From: Polaromonas sp.
GTDB lineage: Bacteria > Pseudomonadota > Gammaproteobacteria > Burkholderiales > Burkholderiaceae_C
Direction of reading: 5' to 3'
Assembly: GCF_012927455.1 (NCBI RefSeq)
Contig: NZ_JABBPE010000015.1
Coordinates: 248,001-312,000, forward strand
Length of the DNA: 64,000 bases
In this document: one piece after another, positions 1 through 9,737 of the stretch
How the letters are laid out: every line of letters begins with the position of its first letter
How positions within the stretch are numbered: position 1 is the first letter of the stretch
Made by a program: the position numbers and the translations under genes
The notes under the pieces: model-generated
The model's input: only the letters and a program-made list of their open reading frames with translations
What the model was told of the DNA's origin: nothing
The model's database searches: none

Positions 1-639
1 GATCACCTGGTCATCGGACATGTTGATGGGGTTGGAGCGATGACCACGCCAATGCCACAGGTCCAGAAAGTAGCCGGCTTCGCGTTGCGCTTTCAGCTTT
101 TCTTCCGGCTGCACGCTGGCCCAGTCGTCGATGTCGGTGCGGGTCCCCGGCAGGGACTTGCTGACTTCCTCCTGCTTTAGCTTTTTACCCAGATAAGGTT
201 GCGCTTTGACCTCGTCGCCGTTGGCATGCTTGGTGAAGGTGGCAATGCCTGAGCCAATGGCCAGGTAACCGCCGTAGCGTGCAAACTCCGGCACGCTGCC
301 ATCGTCCAGCATCATCGCCACGCGATCTTCCTGCAGTCCGCTTAATTCAGGGCCGGGGTTGCCCGCGCCCTTGCGCACCCACTTGCCGTCTTCGAACTTC
401 ACGACATCATGAAAGATGCCGGGTTTTTGAGCCGGCCAGCGGTAGCGGAAAAACATGTCCGTCCCGTTGTAGGCAGCCTGTACCTGCAGCGGCACGGTCA
501 GCTGCTTGGGAATGCTGATATTGCGCTTGAGATCGTCGTGAACCACGCCGCTGCCGTGGGTGAACCACGACAGCAGCAAACCACCGCCAAACAACGTCAG
601 GGCAGCAACAAGCCCCGTGACCCGCAATTGATTACGCAT
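1..639 (-). CDS. Ethylbenzene-dehydrogenase-like haem-binding protein (partial, 3' end outside window)
   Basis: The reading frame runs from an ATG at 637-639 leftward off the window without a stop (213 codons seen). A hydrophobic N-terminal segment at about residues 7-25 suggests a signal or membrane anchor, so the domain should lie in the periplasm. The stretch DLWHWRGHRSNP near residue 195 resembles the haem-binding motif of the cytochrome c-552/DMSO-reductase-type haem domain (EB_dh family), whose members carry electrons for anaerobic molybdoenzymes or related chains. A clear ribosome site (GGAGGT) lies 7 nt before the ATG. An FNR-type promoter precedes it, which fits low-oxygen expression. 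The true partner enzyme must lie left of the window. Family assignment rests on motif recognition only. Confidence 0.72.
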   Translation of the reverse strand, partial: MRNQLRVTGLVAALTLFGGGLLLSWFTHGSGVVHDDLKRNISIPKQLTVPLQVQAAYNGTDMFFRYRWPAQKPGIFHDVVKFEDGKWVRKGAGNPGPELSGLQEDRVAMMLDDGSVPEFARYGGYLAIGSGIATFTKHANGDEVKAQPYLGKKLKQEEVSKSLPGTRTDIDDWASVQPEEKLKAQREAGYFLDLWHWRGHRSNPINMSDDQVI

Positions 640-664
640 GCAAGACCTCCATTTGTGAAACATG

Positions 665-713
665 TGCTCACATAGTAGGAAGCTAAAGGAAAACCCTTAT
701 TGATGGCGGTCAA
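665..713 (-). promoter_or_regulatory. FNR/Anr-type class II promoter
   Basis: Read on the minus strand, TTGACCGCCATCAA (713-700) matches the FNR box TTGAT-N4-ATCAA at all but one base. A -10 hexamer TACTAT sits at 677-672, giving a predicted start near 665. The box centre (706.5) is then 41.5 bp upstream of that start, the spacing of an FNR-activated class II promoter. It serves the haem protein starting at 639. Confidence 0.7.
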
Positions 714-1546
714 CGTTGTAAACGTGAACCGGCCCTGCGGTGTGTCCGTTGCCCTAAAGCAACGCAATCAGTGGCAAAACCGATGCCTTTGCCCCTTTGT
801 AGACGCAGGCAACACGGGTCCGATGGCTTCCAAGCGAAAGAGCAACGCGTAGATGCGCTGCTGCTTTTTTTGCATTGAGTTAGTCAGGAACCAAAGACGA
901 GCGCCCCGGCTGCTTTAGGCGTTCTGTCATCAAGCCCGTGCCAGGGGGCCCGGCTGCAAGCGCGATGGAAAAAAGGTCCGCAACCGGTCAAGCTGACCTG
1001 ATTAACTACAAAATCGGCCTTTAGCCTCTATTCCATAAGCGTAAGCAGCTATAAAAAAGATAGTAAAAAAGTTCAGGAAAAGCGAATTGGAAGCTATGCC
1101 GTGGTGAGTTGGCGTCTTTTCTGTCTGTCCTTGCCTGTATTGAAACTCTCGGCAAGGGCGTGTCTTAAGGGCGGGTTCTGCAGACTGCGTCGCTTCCATG
1201 TTCCATCCGCGAGTGTTCAGCTCCCTTGTGCTGGCCCACATGACGCCGCGAGACGCCATAGTTAAATTGCAAGGCTTTTGCCACTGCTTTTAAATTTTTC
1301 GAACGGTTCAAAACTAAATGAGCTCCATTTTTTAGTTACAAAAAATAGTTTTATTTACATATTTGTTACTTGAAGTGACAATGGCGCTACTTCTGTGGCG
1401 AGCGCTGGCGCGCCACGAAGTGCATGACGAGTTGCTGATGCGCGACCAAATCTGAACGGCTTGGCCGAGGTGTTCGCGCTAAGTGGCGGTTTGCGGGGAA
1501 GACGACCAGGTTTTTTTGGGTACCTGTCTGTTATTTCCTATTCCCT
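714..1546. other. Intergenic region upstream of the TonB receptor gene
   Basis: No convincing gene is present. It holds one degenerate copy of the two-hairpin repeat (1016-1065) and an AT-rich stretch at about 1285-1380 that is the likeliest promoter area for the receptor gene. A 24-codon frame at 1381-1455 has no recognisable relatives and is not called. Confidence 0.6.
1016..1065 (+). repeat. Two-hairpin dispersed repeat, copy 1
   Basis: A degenerate copy of the family whose best copies read GCCT-TAGCCCAATAGGGA followed by GGGCGCAAGCAGCTAT and an A/T loop ending TATAGCA. The GCAGCTAT and ATAG ends are kept here, while the first hairpin (AGCCC/GGGC) is decayed. Confidence 0.65.
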
Positions 1547-3538
1547 ATGACTCACCGTACGCCCGCTACTTTCAGCCTCATGCCACACTGCCTTCGTGGC
1601 CTTTTGCTCATCCTTGCCTTGGCCGCAGCTTTTCCTGCCCTCGCCAGCCGCGACCTCACCACGCTCAGCCTTGAGCAATTGATGGACCTCAAGGTGATCG
1701 GTGCTTCCAAGTACGAGCAGAAGCAGGCCGAGGCAGCGGCGGCGGTGAGCATCATTACGCGCGACGAAATTCGCGCCTTTGGCTGGCGCACGCTTGACCA
1801 GGCGCTGGCCAGCCTGCCCGGCATCCACACCACCTACGACCGCCAGTACAGTTATCTCGGCACGCGCGGATTCGGCTTGCCGGGCGACTACACCACCCGC
1901 GTGCTGGTCACCATCAACGGCAACCGCACCAACGAGGCGGTCTACGACTCCGGCCCGACGGGTCGGCAGTTCCCGCTTGATCTCGACTTGATTGAGCGCA
2001 TCGAGTTCATCCCCGGCCCGGGCGGTGCGGTGTATGGCCAAAACGCCATGTTCGGCGTGGTCAATGTGATCACCCGCACTGGTGCAGCAGTTGATGGCGC
2101 CGAATTCGCAGCGGCCTGGCAAGACCCGCAGGCGCTGGGCGAGGGCCGGGCCAGTTTCGGTAAGTTGCTGGACAACGATGTCGATGTGCTGGTTTCGGTC
2201 TCCGCTTTGCATGCGCAAGGCGAAGACCGCTTCTTCAACTTCGGCGCTGCCGGTGTTTCGGGCGTGGCCACCGGCTTGGACGGCGAACGCAAAAAGCAGT
2301 TCTTCGCAAGTATTGCCCGCGGCCCTTGGGCCTTCGAGCTGATTACCAGCGATCGCCGCAAGGATGACCCCACCGGCGCCTACCGTTCGGACCCGCTGGT
2401 GACGGGGCACTACCAGGGCGACCGCTACACGCTGGCGCAAGCGCGCTATCAGAACAGTTTTCCGGGCGACGCGTTGCAGTTGCAGGCGCGGCTGTTTGCT
2501 GGACGTTACGACTACACCAGCCTTCTCAGCTATGGCACGGCTTTTAACCTCGCGGCGACCAGCCATTGGCACGGCGGCGAACTGCGCCTGCTCTACACAG
2601 CGCTGGCCGATCACAAGTTGATGTTCGGCCTGGAGGCGCAGAAAAATACCCGGGTCGAGCAGCAGACGCTTGATGTGACGATCCCGGCGAATAACCTGCT
2701 GTTCACAGCTCCGGGCCGGCGCGTCGGCGTCTATGCCCAGGACGAATGGCGCATCGCCGATACGCTGACGGCTACCCTGGGCCTGCGGGTCGATCACGAC
2801 AACGTCACCGGCACCCAGGCCAGCCCGCGCGCAGCGCTGATCTGGCAGGCCGCACCCGGGGCAACGCTCAAAGCGCTCTACGGCCGTGCCCACCGCGCGC
2901 CGAACGCCTACGAGCGCGACTACAGCGACGGCGTCTCGCAGGTCGCCAACCCGGCGCTCAAAGGCGAGCGCATCGACACGCTGGAACTGGTGGCCGACCA
3001 TCGCGTCGGACGCGACCTGAACTTGCGCGCCTCGACTTATCAGTGGCGCATGCGTGATCTGGTGGTACTGGGCATCGATCCGGTCAGCGGCTTGCCGCAA
3101 TACCAGTCGGGTGACCGGGTGACGGCCAAGGGACTGGAGCTGTCCGCCGACAAAACCTGGGACTGGGGCGGCCGCCTGCGCGGCAGCCTCTCGTTGCAGC
3201 AAGTGCGCGACGCCAGCAGCGCCAAATTGAAAAATTCGCCGCAGCTGCTGGGTAAACTCAATTTCTCGGCACCGTTGTCGGTCGCTGGCCTGCGCCTGGG
3301 CTATGAGCTGCAATACGATGGCCAGCGCCGAACGATTGACGGCAGCGACACAGACGGCTACGCAATGTCGAACCTGCACCTCAGCACGAGCAAGCTGGCT
3401 AAAGATCTGGAGGTCGGCCTGGGCATCCGCAATCTGTTTGACAAGCGCTACGCCCACCCCGGTGCCGACACCAATTGGCAAAACGCGCTGGAGCAGGACG
3501 GCCGCAGTGTGCGCCTGCAAGCCACCTACAGGTTCTGA
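1547..3538 (+). CDS. TonB-dependent outer-membrane receptor
   Basis: This 663-aa protein is an outer-membrane beta-barrel receptor that would import a ligand using TonB energy. A signal peptide ends near residue 33 (ALAS). A plug domain follows (about 45-170), with SIITRDEIRAFGWRTLDQAL, RGFGLPG, RVLVTINGNRTNE and FGVVNVITRTG typical of the family. The barrel fills the rest and ends in phenylalanine (RLQATYRF), as required for outer-membrane assembly. The start could also be Met12; no strong ribosome site decides. The gene is followed after 9 bp by a YfiR-like gene and two hybrid kinases, so receptor occupancy may be relayed to signalling instead of serving only uptake. The ligand is unknown. 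Confidence 0.88.
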   Translation: MTHRTPATFSLMPHCLRGLLLILALAAAFPALASRDLTTLSLEQLMDLKVIGASKYEQKQAEAAAAVSIITRDEIRAFGWRTLDQALASLPGIHTTYDRQYSYLGTRGFGLPGDYTTRVLVTINGNRTNEAVYDSGPTGRQFPLDLDLIERIEFIPGPGGAVYGQNAMFGVVNVITRTGAAVDGAEFAAAWQDPQALGEGRASFGKLLDNDVDVLVSVSALHAQGEDRFFNFGAAGVSGVATGLDGERKKQFFASIARGPWAFELITSDRRKDDPTGAYRSDPLVTGHYQGDRYTLAQARYQNSFPGDALQLQARLFAGRYDYTSLLSYGTAFNLAATSHWHGGELRLLYTALADHKLMFGLEAQKNTRVEQQTLDVTIPANNLLFTAPGRRVGVYAQDEWRIADTLTATLGLRVDHDNVTGTQASPRAALIWQAAPGATLKALYGRAHRAPNAYERDYSDGVSQVANPALKGERIDTLELVADHRVGRDLNLRASTYQWRMRDLVVLGIDPVSGLPQYQSGDRVTAKGLELSADKTWDWGGRLRGSLSLQQVRDASSAKLKNSPQLLGKLNFSAPLSVAGLRLGYELQYDGQRRTIDGSDTDGYAMSNLHLSTSKLAKDLEVGLGIRNLFDKRYAHPGADTNWQNALEQDGRSVRLQATYRF

Positions 3539-3547
3539 GCAAGCTTG

Positions 3548-4123
3548 ATGAAACCACTCAACGCCATCGCAGGGCTGCACCCCGGCCCGCCACCCTGGCA
3601 GAAACGCTGGTACTGGCGCTTTCTGGGGTTTGGCCTGATGTGCTTTTGCTTTTCCCCCCCGGCCAGCAGCCAGGAGTTCTCGGAGTACCAGCTGAAGGCT
3701 GCGTTTCTCTACAACTTTGCAGCATTCACCGAGTGGCCGCCGCAGTTGGGCAGTCTGCTCAACCTGTGCATTTACGGCCGCGATCCATTCGGCGTGGAAA
3801 TTGACGGGCTGAACGGCAAGGCCACAGGATCGCGCACGCTCGCTGTGCACCGCAAGAGCAGCCCAGCGGCCCTGCAAGGCTGCCAGATCGTTTTCATTGC
3901 CGGTGCTGACATCGATCAACTACCTCGACTGCTCGACACGCTGCGTGGCTTGCCGGTGCTGGTCGTGGCCGACAGCCCAGGGGCCGCGCGCCTGGGCGCA
4001 GCCCTCAACATGAAGCTGGCGCAGGGGCGCGTTACGTTTGAAGCCAACCTGGTCACAGCGCGCAGTGCCGGTCTCAAACTCAGCGCCAGAATGCTGAGCC
4101 TGGCCACGGAGGTCATTCAATGA
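3548..4123 (+). CDS. YfiR-like periplasmic protein (DUF4154)
   Basis: A 191-aa exported protein: basic N-terminus, hydrophobic segment at about residues 25-40 ending ASSQ, then the YfiR core ([51 protein letters not shown]-like [15 protein letters not shown] and the SARMLSLA end). In Pseudomonas, YfiR is a periplasmic inhibitor of the membrane diguanylate cyclase YfiN. Here the partner is more likely the periplasmic sensor domain of the next gene, a hybrid kinase, whose start overlaps this stop (ATGA). TTG at 3545 is an alternative start directly before the ATG. The partner assignment is inferred from gene order. Confidence 0.8.
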   Translation: MKPLNAIAGLHPGPPPWQKRWYWRFLGFGLMCFCFSPPASSQEFSEYQLKAAFLYNFAAFTEWPPQLGSLLNLCIYGRDPFGVEIDGLNGKATGSRTLAVHRKSSPAALQGCQIVFIAGADIDQLPRLLDTLRGLPVLVVADSPGAARLGAALNMKLAQGRVTFEANLVTARSAGLKLSARMLSLATEVIQ

Positions 4124-6915
4124 CGCAAGCCACGGTCGCTACGGGACGAACCACGCTGGGCGAGCGGCTGCTTCGGATCAACCGCATCACGCTGGGGGTC
4201 TCCATTGCGATCATGTTGGTGATCGTTGTCTGCAGCAGCTTCACGCTCGGTCTGTTCGGTCTGCTGGACAGCAGCCGCCTGCAAGCCAGGGTGCTGGCCG
4301 AGGGTGCGGCCGCCCCGATGATGTTCAACGATGCCAGTGCGGCCGACCTGTTGCTGCAGCCACTGCGCAACTTGCCGCAAGTGCACAGCGCTGCTCTTTA
4401 CACGGTGCAGCAAACGGTCTTGGCGAACTACCAGCGCCACACGCACAGGTCGATCGACGGGTCTCCGGCATCGATGGCCCCAAGCCAAACGGTCGGCCCG
4501 GCCTACCTTGAGGTGGTTGAGCAGATTGTTTTCGCGGGGCAGTTGCGCGGCACTGTCCATTTGAGAGTCGGCCTGGCGCAGCTTTATTGGCAGACGCTGT
4601 GGCAGTTGCTGGCGGCGCTGGGCGCTGCGCTGCTGGCTCTGCTGGCCAACCGCGCGCTGGTGAAACGGCTCAATGTCTCGGTCTTGAAGCCGCTGGTGGA
4701 GCTGAATCGAATCACGCAACGGGTTTCAATGGATGCCGACTATGGACTGCGCGCGCGGTCCAGCAACATCTCGGAGCTTGAACTGCTGGCCCAGGGTTTT
4801 AACCGCATGCTCGAGCAGATCCAGCAACGCGACGCCAGCCTTGAAGCGCACCGTGAGCACCTGGAAGAAGAGGTGAGCCGGCGCACCGTGGATTTGCTTG
4901 CGGCAAAAGACGCGGCTGAAACGGCCAGCCGCGCCAAGAGCGAGTTTCTGGCAACCATGAGCCACGAAATCCGCACTCCCATGAATGGCGTGCTCGGCAT
5001 GAATGAATTGCTGCTCGACACTGAACTCAACCCGCAGCAGCGCCAGTGGACTGAGGAGGTTCAGACATCCGGGCGGCACTTGCTGAGCGTGCTCAACGAT
5101 ATTTTGGACTTCTCCAAAACCGAGTCCGGACAATTGCAGCTGGAGTCGGTTGACTTTGACCTGGCCGAACTGGTGGACGAGGCGCTGGCCATGTTCACCC
5201 AGGAGGCCGAGCGCAAAGGGCTCGAACTTGCGGTTCAGTTCCCGCCTGACAGCACCGTCAGGGGCGTGCGTGGCGACCCGTTTCGGCTGCGTCAGGTGCT
5301 GGCCAACCTGATTGGCAATGCAGTCAAGTTCACCAAGGCAGGCGAGGTGTTGGTGCGGGTCGAATTCGACGCGGTCACCGACACCGATGTCGGCATCAGG
5401 CTGTCCGTCGAAGACACGGGCATCGGCATCGCTCCCGAGGTGCACGGCCAGATCTTCGAGCAATTCTCGCAGGCCGATGGCAGCACCACCCGAGAGTTCG
5501 GTGGCTCGGGTCTGGGCCTGGCGATCTGCAAGCGGCTGCTGGCACTGATGGGCGGCAGCATTCGCGTGGAGAGCACCTCGGGACAAGGCGCGCGGTTCTT
5601 CGTCGAGCTGCGTCTGCCCAGGGGAGTCAGCTTGCCCGCGCAGGCCCCCGAGTCAAAGATACTTGAAGGCGTGCGCGTGTTGGTGGTGGAAGACAACCAG
5701 ACCAACCGGCAAATCCTGCAGCAGCAACTCACGCGCTGGCACATGCAAGTGCAATGCGCAGCCAGCGGCGATGAAGCGCTGCGCCTGCTGGCGTTGGCGG
5801 CACACCATGACCAGCCCTTCGAGGTCGCTGTTTTGGACATGCACATGCCCGGGATGGACGGATTGCAGCTGGCTTGCGCCATCCAGGCACGGCCCGAACT
5901 CAAGGTGACGCGCCTGTTGATGCTCTCATCGACCTACGCCAGCGCTGACCGGCAGGCACACAGCAAGGCGGGCATCTTGCGCTATGTGAACAAGCCGATC
6001 CGCCGCGCCGAGCTGTTTCGCGTCCTCAGCGACACCGTGGCCGCCGTCCCAACGCAGGCAACGCCCAGTAAGTCAACGCCAGCGCATGTTGCGGCATTGA
6101 TGAGGGGCAGCGTTTTATTGGTGGAGGACAACCCGGTCAATCAGAACCTGGCCCTTGCCATGCTGCGCAAACTGGGTTTGCAGGTTGCCCAGGCCGGCGA
6201 CGGCCTGGAGGCTGTCGAGCTGGCACGTCAATCTGATTTCGACCTGGTGTTGATGGACTGCCAGATGCCGGTGATGGACGGCTACCAGGCCACCGCCGCC
6301 ATCCGTAACTTGCCCGACGGGCGTGGCGAAGGCCTGCCCATCGTTGCCTTGACGGCCAACACGATGCAGGGCGACAAGCAAAAGTGCCTGGACGCCGGCA
6401 TGAACGATTTTCTTGCCAAGCCCTTTACCTTGGCGCAATTGCGCGCCATGCTGGCGAGCTGGCTGCCGCAGCCCCCTGCAGTGCTTGCCGCGAGCGCAGC
6501 CGCGTTGCCTGCCGTGCCCGCCGCGGTATCGGTGGCCCAAGCAGCTTCGCCCAAGACGCCGGCCATCAACCCGGCCACGCTTGAGGCATTGCGCGAGTTC
6601 GATCCGCACGGAAGCGGTGGGTTGGCGGCAGAGCTGCTGCAAACCTTTCTGACGATGGCGCAACCGGGCCTTCGCAGCGTTGAAAACGCCGTGCTCGCCG
6701 CCGACAGCAAGGCCTTGGCTGCAGCGGCGCACACGCTCAAATCAGCGGCGGCCAACGTCGGAGCCCAGACGCTTTCGGACTTTTATGGTCAGCTAGAGCT
6801 GCTCGGGCGAGAGCAAAAAGTCAACGCGGCGCCCGCGCTGCTCGATCCGCTGCGCCAAGCACATGAGCAGGCCGTGGCGCGTATTCACGAAATTTTGGAG
6901 GAAACGGCCACATGA
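4120..6915 (+). CDS. Hybrid sensor histidine kinase with CHASE8-like sensor, two receivers and HPt
   Basis: This 931-aa inner-membrane kinase has a transmembrane helix (about 25-50), a periplasmic sensor resembling CHASE8 (about 50-150), a second helix (about 158-178), HAMP (about 180-240) and a coiled coil. HisKA follows with [15 protein letters not shown] (phosphoacceptor His282) and then HATPase ([15 protein letters not shown]). Receiver 1 has Asp573 ([11 protein letters not shown]), receiver 2 Asp713 ([11 protein letters not shown]) and the HPt domain His871 ([13 protein letters not shown]). It therefore contains a whole phosphorelay but no output domain. It overlaps the YfiR-like gene before it and the response-regulator kinase after it by ATGA, so the three are translationally coupled. 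The YfiR-like protein is the likely periplasmic regulator. Confidence 0.9.
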   Translation: MTQATVATGRTTLGERLLRINRITLGVSIAIMLVIVVCSSFTLGLFGLLDSSRLQARVLAEGAAAPMMFNDASAADLLLQPLRNLPQVHSAALYTVQQTVLANYQRHTHRSIDGSPASMAPSQTVGPAYLEVVEQIVFAGQLRGTVHLRVGLAQLYWQTLWQLLAALGAALLALLANRALVKRLNVSVLKPLVELNRITQRVSMDADYGLRARSSNISELELLAQGFNRMLEQIQQRDASLEAHREHLEEEVSRRTVDLLAAKDAAETASRAKSEFLATMSHEIRTPMNGVLGMNELLLDTELNPQQRQWTEEVQTSGRHLLSVLNDILDFSKTESGQLQLESVDFDLAELVDEALAMFTQEAERKGLELAVQFPPDSTVRGVRGDPFRLRQVLANLIGNAVKFTKAGEVLVRVEFDAVTDTDVGIRLSVEDTGIGIAPEVHGQIFEQFSQADGSTTREFGGSGLGLAICKRLLALMGGSIRVESTSGQGARFFVELRLPRGVSLPAQAPESKILEGVRVLVVEDNQTNRQILQQQLTRWHMQVQCAASGDEALRLLALAAHHDQPFEVAVLDMHMPGMDGLQLACAIQARPELKVTRLLMLSSTYASADRQAHSKAGILRYVNKPIRRAELFRVLSDTVAAVPTQATPSKSTPAHVAALMRGSVLLVEDNPVNQNLALAMLRKLGLQVAQAGDGLEAVELARQSDFDLVLMDCQMPVMDGYQATAAIRNLPDGRGEGLPIVALTANTMQGDKQKCLDAGMNDFLAKPFTLAQLRAMLASWLPQPPAVLAASAAALPAVPAAVSVAQAASPKTPAINPATLEALREFDPHGSGGLAAELLQTFLTMAQPGLRSVENAVLAADSKALAAAAHTLKSAAANVGAQTLSDFYGQLELLGREQKVNAAPALLDPLRQAHEQAVARIHEILEETAT

Positions 6916-8612
6916 CTACTTTTGCGAAAATCCTGGTGGTTGACGACGACCCAACGGCGCGGCTGCTGATGCGCGCTGCGCTGCAACAAACTGGTTTCGA
7001 TGTCCGGCTGGCGGTGGATGGCGCCGACGCGTTGCGCCAGTTTGCTGGTGACTCGTTTGACCTGGTCATGCTCGATGTGGACATGCCAGGCATGAGCGGA
7101 ATAGACGTTTGCACGGCATTGCGCGCTCAGGGTGGTGAATATCTGCCTATCGTCATGGTGACGGGCATGGACGATGTCAAGTCAGTGGAGGCAAGCTTTC
7201 AGTCGGGGGCCACCGATTTCATCGCCAAGCCCATTAACTGGGCGCTCCTCGGTCATCGCGCTCACTATTTTCTGCGTGCGTCGCGTGCCTTGTCCGACCT
7301 GAGTGAGGCCAATGCGCGCAGCAAGCTGGCCGAGGCGGAGCTGCATCAACACCGCGACCACCTCGAACAGCTGGTCGAAGCGCGAACCCGCGAGCTTACC
7401 CACGCCAAGCAAGCCGCCGAAGCCGCCAACGTGGCCAAGAGCTCTTTTCTTGCCAACATGAGCCATGAAATTCGTACGCCGATGAACGCCATCAGCGGCA
7501 TGGCGCAGCTGATGCGGCGCGCCGGTGTCACACCTGCGCAGTCCTTAAAGCTCGACAAGATTGATGCTTCGGGCCAGCATCTGCTGGAAGTCATCAACGC
7601 CATTTTGGATGTCTCCAAAATCGAAGCCGGCGGGGTTGTCATGGAGGAAACCGCGGTTGACGTTGGGGCCATCACCTCTAAAGTAGCTTCCATGCTTGTC
7701 ACTGCTGCGCAAGAGAAAGGCCTGTCGCTAGTTGTTGAGACCGAGTCGCTGCCGCAGCTCTTGCTGGGCGACGCCGCCCGGCTACAGCAGGCGCTGCTGA
7801 ACTACCTGACCAACGCCATCAAATTTACCGAAGCTGGAACCATTCATTTGCGCAGCAGGGTGGAGGGCGCGTCCGACGACAGCGTGCTGGTGCGTTTCGA
7901 GGTTCAGGACACTGGCATCGGCATTGCCCCGGACACTTTGGGCAAGCTGTTTTTCGCCTTCGAGCAGGCCGACAATTCAACGACGCGCAAGTACGGAGGC
8001 AGCGGCCTTGGACTAATCATTACCCGGCGTCTGGCTGAACTCATGGGCGGCACAGCGGGCGTTGAGAGCGTGCTGGGCGCTGGAAGCACGTTCTGGTTCA
8101 CGGTACGGCTCAAGAAGAGCAGGGCCTGCGTGATAGCCAATACCAGCGAGCCGAGTGATGCTTTAGCCGAGCAGGTGCTGAAGCGGGACTTCGCACGCCG
8201 TCGAATTTTGCTGGTCGAGGACGATTTGCTGAATCAGGAGATTGCGTGCATCTTGCTGGAAGAAGCCGGATTGACCATTGACTTCGCCGAGGACGGCGTC
8301 AGCGCGGTTGAAATGGCGGCACGCGGTGACTACGCGCTGATACTCATGGACATGCAGATGCCGAAGATGGGCGGCGTAGACGCCACCCGAATCATTCGGG
8401 CCTCGGCCAAGGGCAGGCAGGTGCCCATCGTGGCCATGACGGCGAACGTGTTTGCCAAGGACATGGAACGCTGCATGGATGCAGGCATGAACGACTTCAT
8501 CTCCAAGCCGTTTAACCACGAAGCTTTTTTTTCCATCGTCCTGAAATGGCTCGCTCGCGCTGCAAGCAAGCCGGTGGGCGCTGAAGCCGAGCCAGCCGAT
8601 TACTTGGCCTAG
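6912..8612 (+). CDS. Hybrid response regulator-histidine kinase (REC-HisKA-HATPase-REC)
   Basis: A 566-aa soluble protein. It begins with a receiver ([25 protein letters not shown], about 1-125), then a coiled coil, HisKA ([15 protein letters not shown], about 185), HATPase ([30 protein letters not shown]) and a C-terminal receiver ([27 protein letters not shown]). No membrane helix and no DNA-binding, GGDEF or other output domain is present. Its N-terminal receiver is the natural target of the HPt domain of the previous kinase, whose stop it overlaps. The final receiver must pass phosphate to a protein outside this operon. The start ATG has GGAGGAAAC upstream inside the preceding gene. Confidence 0.88.
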   Translation: MTTFAKILVVDDDPTARLLMRAALQQTGFDVRLAVDGADALRQFAGDSFDLVMLDVDMPGMSGIDVCTALRAQGGEYLPIVMVTGMDDVKSVEASFQSGATDFIAKPINWALLGHRAHYFLRASRALSDLSEANARSKLAEAELHQHRDHLEQLVEARTRELTHAKQAAEAANVAKSSFLANMSHEIRTPMNAISGMAQLMRRAGVTPAQSLKLDKIDASGQHLLEVINAILDVSKIEAGGVVMEETAVDVGAITSKVASMLVTAAQEKGLSLVVETESLPQLLLGDAARLQQALLNYLTNAIKFTEAGTIHLRSRVEGASDDSVLVRFEVQDTGIGIAPDTLGKLFFAFEQADNSTTRKYGGSGLGLIITRRLAELMGGTAGVESVLGAGSTFWFTVRLKKSRACVIANTSEPSDALAEQVLKRDFARRRILLVEDDLLNQEIACILLEEAGLTIDFAEDGVSAVEMAARGDYALILMDMQMPKMGGVDATRIIRASAKGRQVPIVAMTANVFAKDMERCMDAGMNDFISKPFNHEAFFSIVLKWLARAASKPVGAEAEPADYLA

Positions 8613-8728
8613 CCGCACTTTTGCGTTTTTTACGCGCGATGGCGGATGGCGACGCCTGCGTCCTGGCCGCCGCAGCTTTACTGCGTCTGAAGGGTGGTTG
8701 AACGGCATCTGAAAGAAGCGCATCCGCG

Positions 8729-8745
8729 TTTAAGAAAGCGCTAAG
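8729..8745 (+). promoter_or_regulatory. Possible QseB/PmrA-type direct-repeat box
   Basis: TTTAAG (8729-8734) and GCTAAG (8740-8745) form a direct TAAG repeat with an 11-bp period, as in binding boxes of PmrA/QseB-type OmpR-family regulators. It lies 43 bp upstream of the SHP start, in an operon that ends with such a regulator. The similarity is short and the call tentative. Confidence 0.35.
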
Positions 8746-8788
8746 ACGCCGCCAGCATCATGGAGCCATCACCAACCAAGGCGTCACC

Positions 8789-9208
8789 ATGAAGCTGTCA
8801 GCGCAAGTCCGATCCCCGCTGCGATCTCTCCTTACTTTGGCAGCGCTGGCTGGCGCCGCTTTGGTTCCCGCCCACGCCGCCGCTCCGGCTGAACTGCTGT
8901 CGGGCTACACCGCCCAAGCGGGCGCGCCGGCCGTGCCAGCACGCGGCCAGCAGTTTTTTACGACACGCCACGGCAAGGAGTGGAGCTGCTCGTCATGCCA
9001 TGGCGCCGTGCCCACGCAGGGCGGCAAGCACGCGGCTACCGGCAAGCCCATTACCGCGTTGGCGCCGGCCTTCAGCGCAGAACGTTTTACCGACGCGGCC
9101 AAGACCGAGAAATGGTTTCGCCGCAACTGCAATGACGTGGTGGGCCGCGAGTGCTCGGCCGTTGAAAAGGCCGATGTTTTGAGCTGGCTGATGACGCTCA
9201 AGCGTTGA
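8789..9208 (+). CDS. shp: SHP-type monohaem cytochrome c (DUF1924)
   Basis: A 139-aa exported protein with a signal peptide ending near PAHAA (residue 31) and one c-type haem site CSSCH. Downstream the conserved NCNDVVGREC holds the asparagine region and the two cysteines typical of SHP (Sphaeroides haem protein), in which Asn is a labile sixth haem ligand that is displaced by oxygen or NO-type ligands. It is followed by a dihaem cytochrome c and a cytochrome b561, the usual SHP gene set, so electrons probably pass from quinol through b561 and the dihaem cytochrome to SHP. The natural substrate of SHP is not settled. Confidence 0.82.
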   Translation: MKLSAQVRSPLRSLLTLAALAGAALVPAHAAAPAELLSGYTAQAGAPAVPARGQQFFTTRHGKEWSCSSCHGAVPTQGGKHAATGKPITALAPAFSAERFTDAAKTEKWFRRNCNDVVGRECSAVEKADVLSWLMTLKR

Positions 9209-9251
9209 TGTGCCGTCTTTCTTTCACGCTACAACTCCAAGGATAAAAATC

Positions 9252-9737
9252 ATGTCGATTCAACTTCACGCCACCGTCTATCAGGTCTTGTTCGGCCTGA
9301 TCGCGGTCGCCGCCTTCAGCCACTCGGCTCACGCCGAAGGCAACCAGCGCACGGCGCCGCTGCTGCCGAAGTACCAGCAGGAGTGCGGCGCTTGCCATGT
9401 GGCCTACCCGCCCGGCATGCTGCCAGCGGCCTCATGGAATCGGCTCATGAGCAAGCTGGACAGCCACTACGGCACCGATGCTTCGCTTGATGCGCCAACA
9501 ATGCAGGAACTGCAGCGCTGGCTGAGCGCGAACGCCGGCAACACCAAACGCGTGCGCGAAGAGCCGCCGCAAGACCGCATCACGCGCTCGACGTGGTTCA
9601 TCCGCGAGCACGATGAAGTGTCCGCCGCCAGCTGGAAGCTGCCGGCCGTCAAGAGCGCTGCCAATTGCGTCGCCTGCCACAACGGCGCCAACCAGGGAGA
9701 TTTCAATGAAGACAAAGTCCGCATTCCCCGCAAGTAA
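9252..9737 (+). CDS. Dihaem cytochrome c (DHC)
   Basis: A 161-aa exported dihaem cytochrome. The chosen ATG has AAGGA 9 nt upstream and begins a normal signal peptide (MSIQLHATVYQV... ending AHAEG); an upstream in-frame ATG at 9210 would add 14 residues with no signal character. Haem sites are CGACH (about residue 45) and CVACH (about residue 140). DHC is the known redox partner of SHP. Its 3' end overlaps the cytochrome b561 start by 32 nt, which indicates coupled expression. Confidence 0.85.
   Translation: MSIQLHATVYQVLFGLIAVAAFSHSAHAEGNQRTAPLLPKYQQECGACHVAYPPGMLPAASWNRLMSKLDSHYGTDASLDAPTMQELQRWLSANAGNTKRVREEPPQDRITRSTWFIREHDEVSAASWKLPAVKSAANCVACHNGANQGDFNEDKVRIPRK

Noticed and set aside
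1002..1259. 85-codon minus-strand frame
   Set aside because: It runs through a dispersed repeat copy, has no ribosome site and no plausible protein features.
1381..1455. 24-codon frame upstream of the TonB receptor gene
   Set aside because: Too short, with no family or conserved neighbour to support it.
1538..3919. Long minus-strand open frame (793 codons) opposite the TonB receptor gene
   Set aside because: It is an antisense shadow caused by GC-rich third positions; the plus strand has clear receptor motifs, a signal peptide and a C-terminal Phe.
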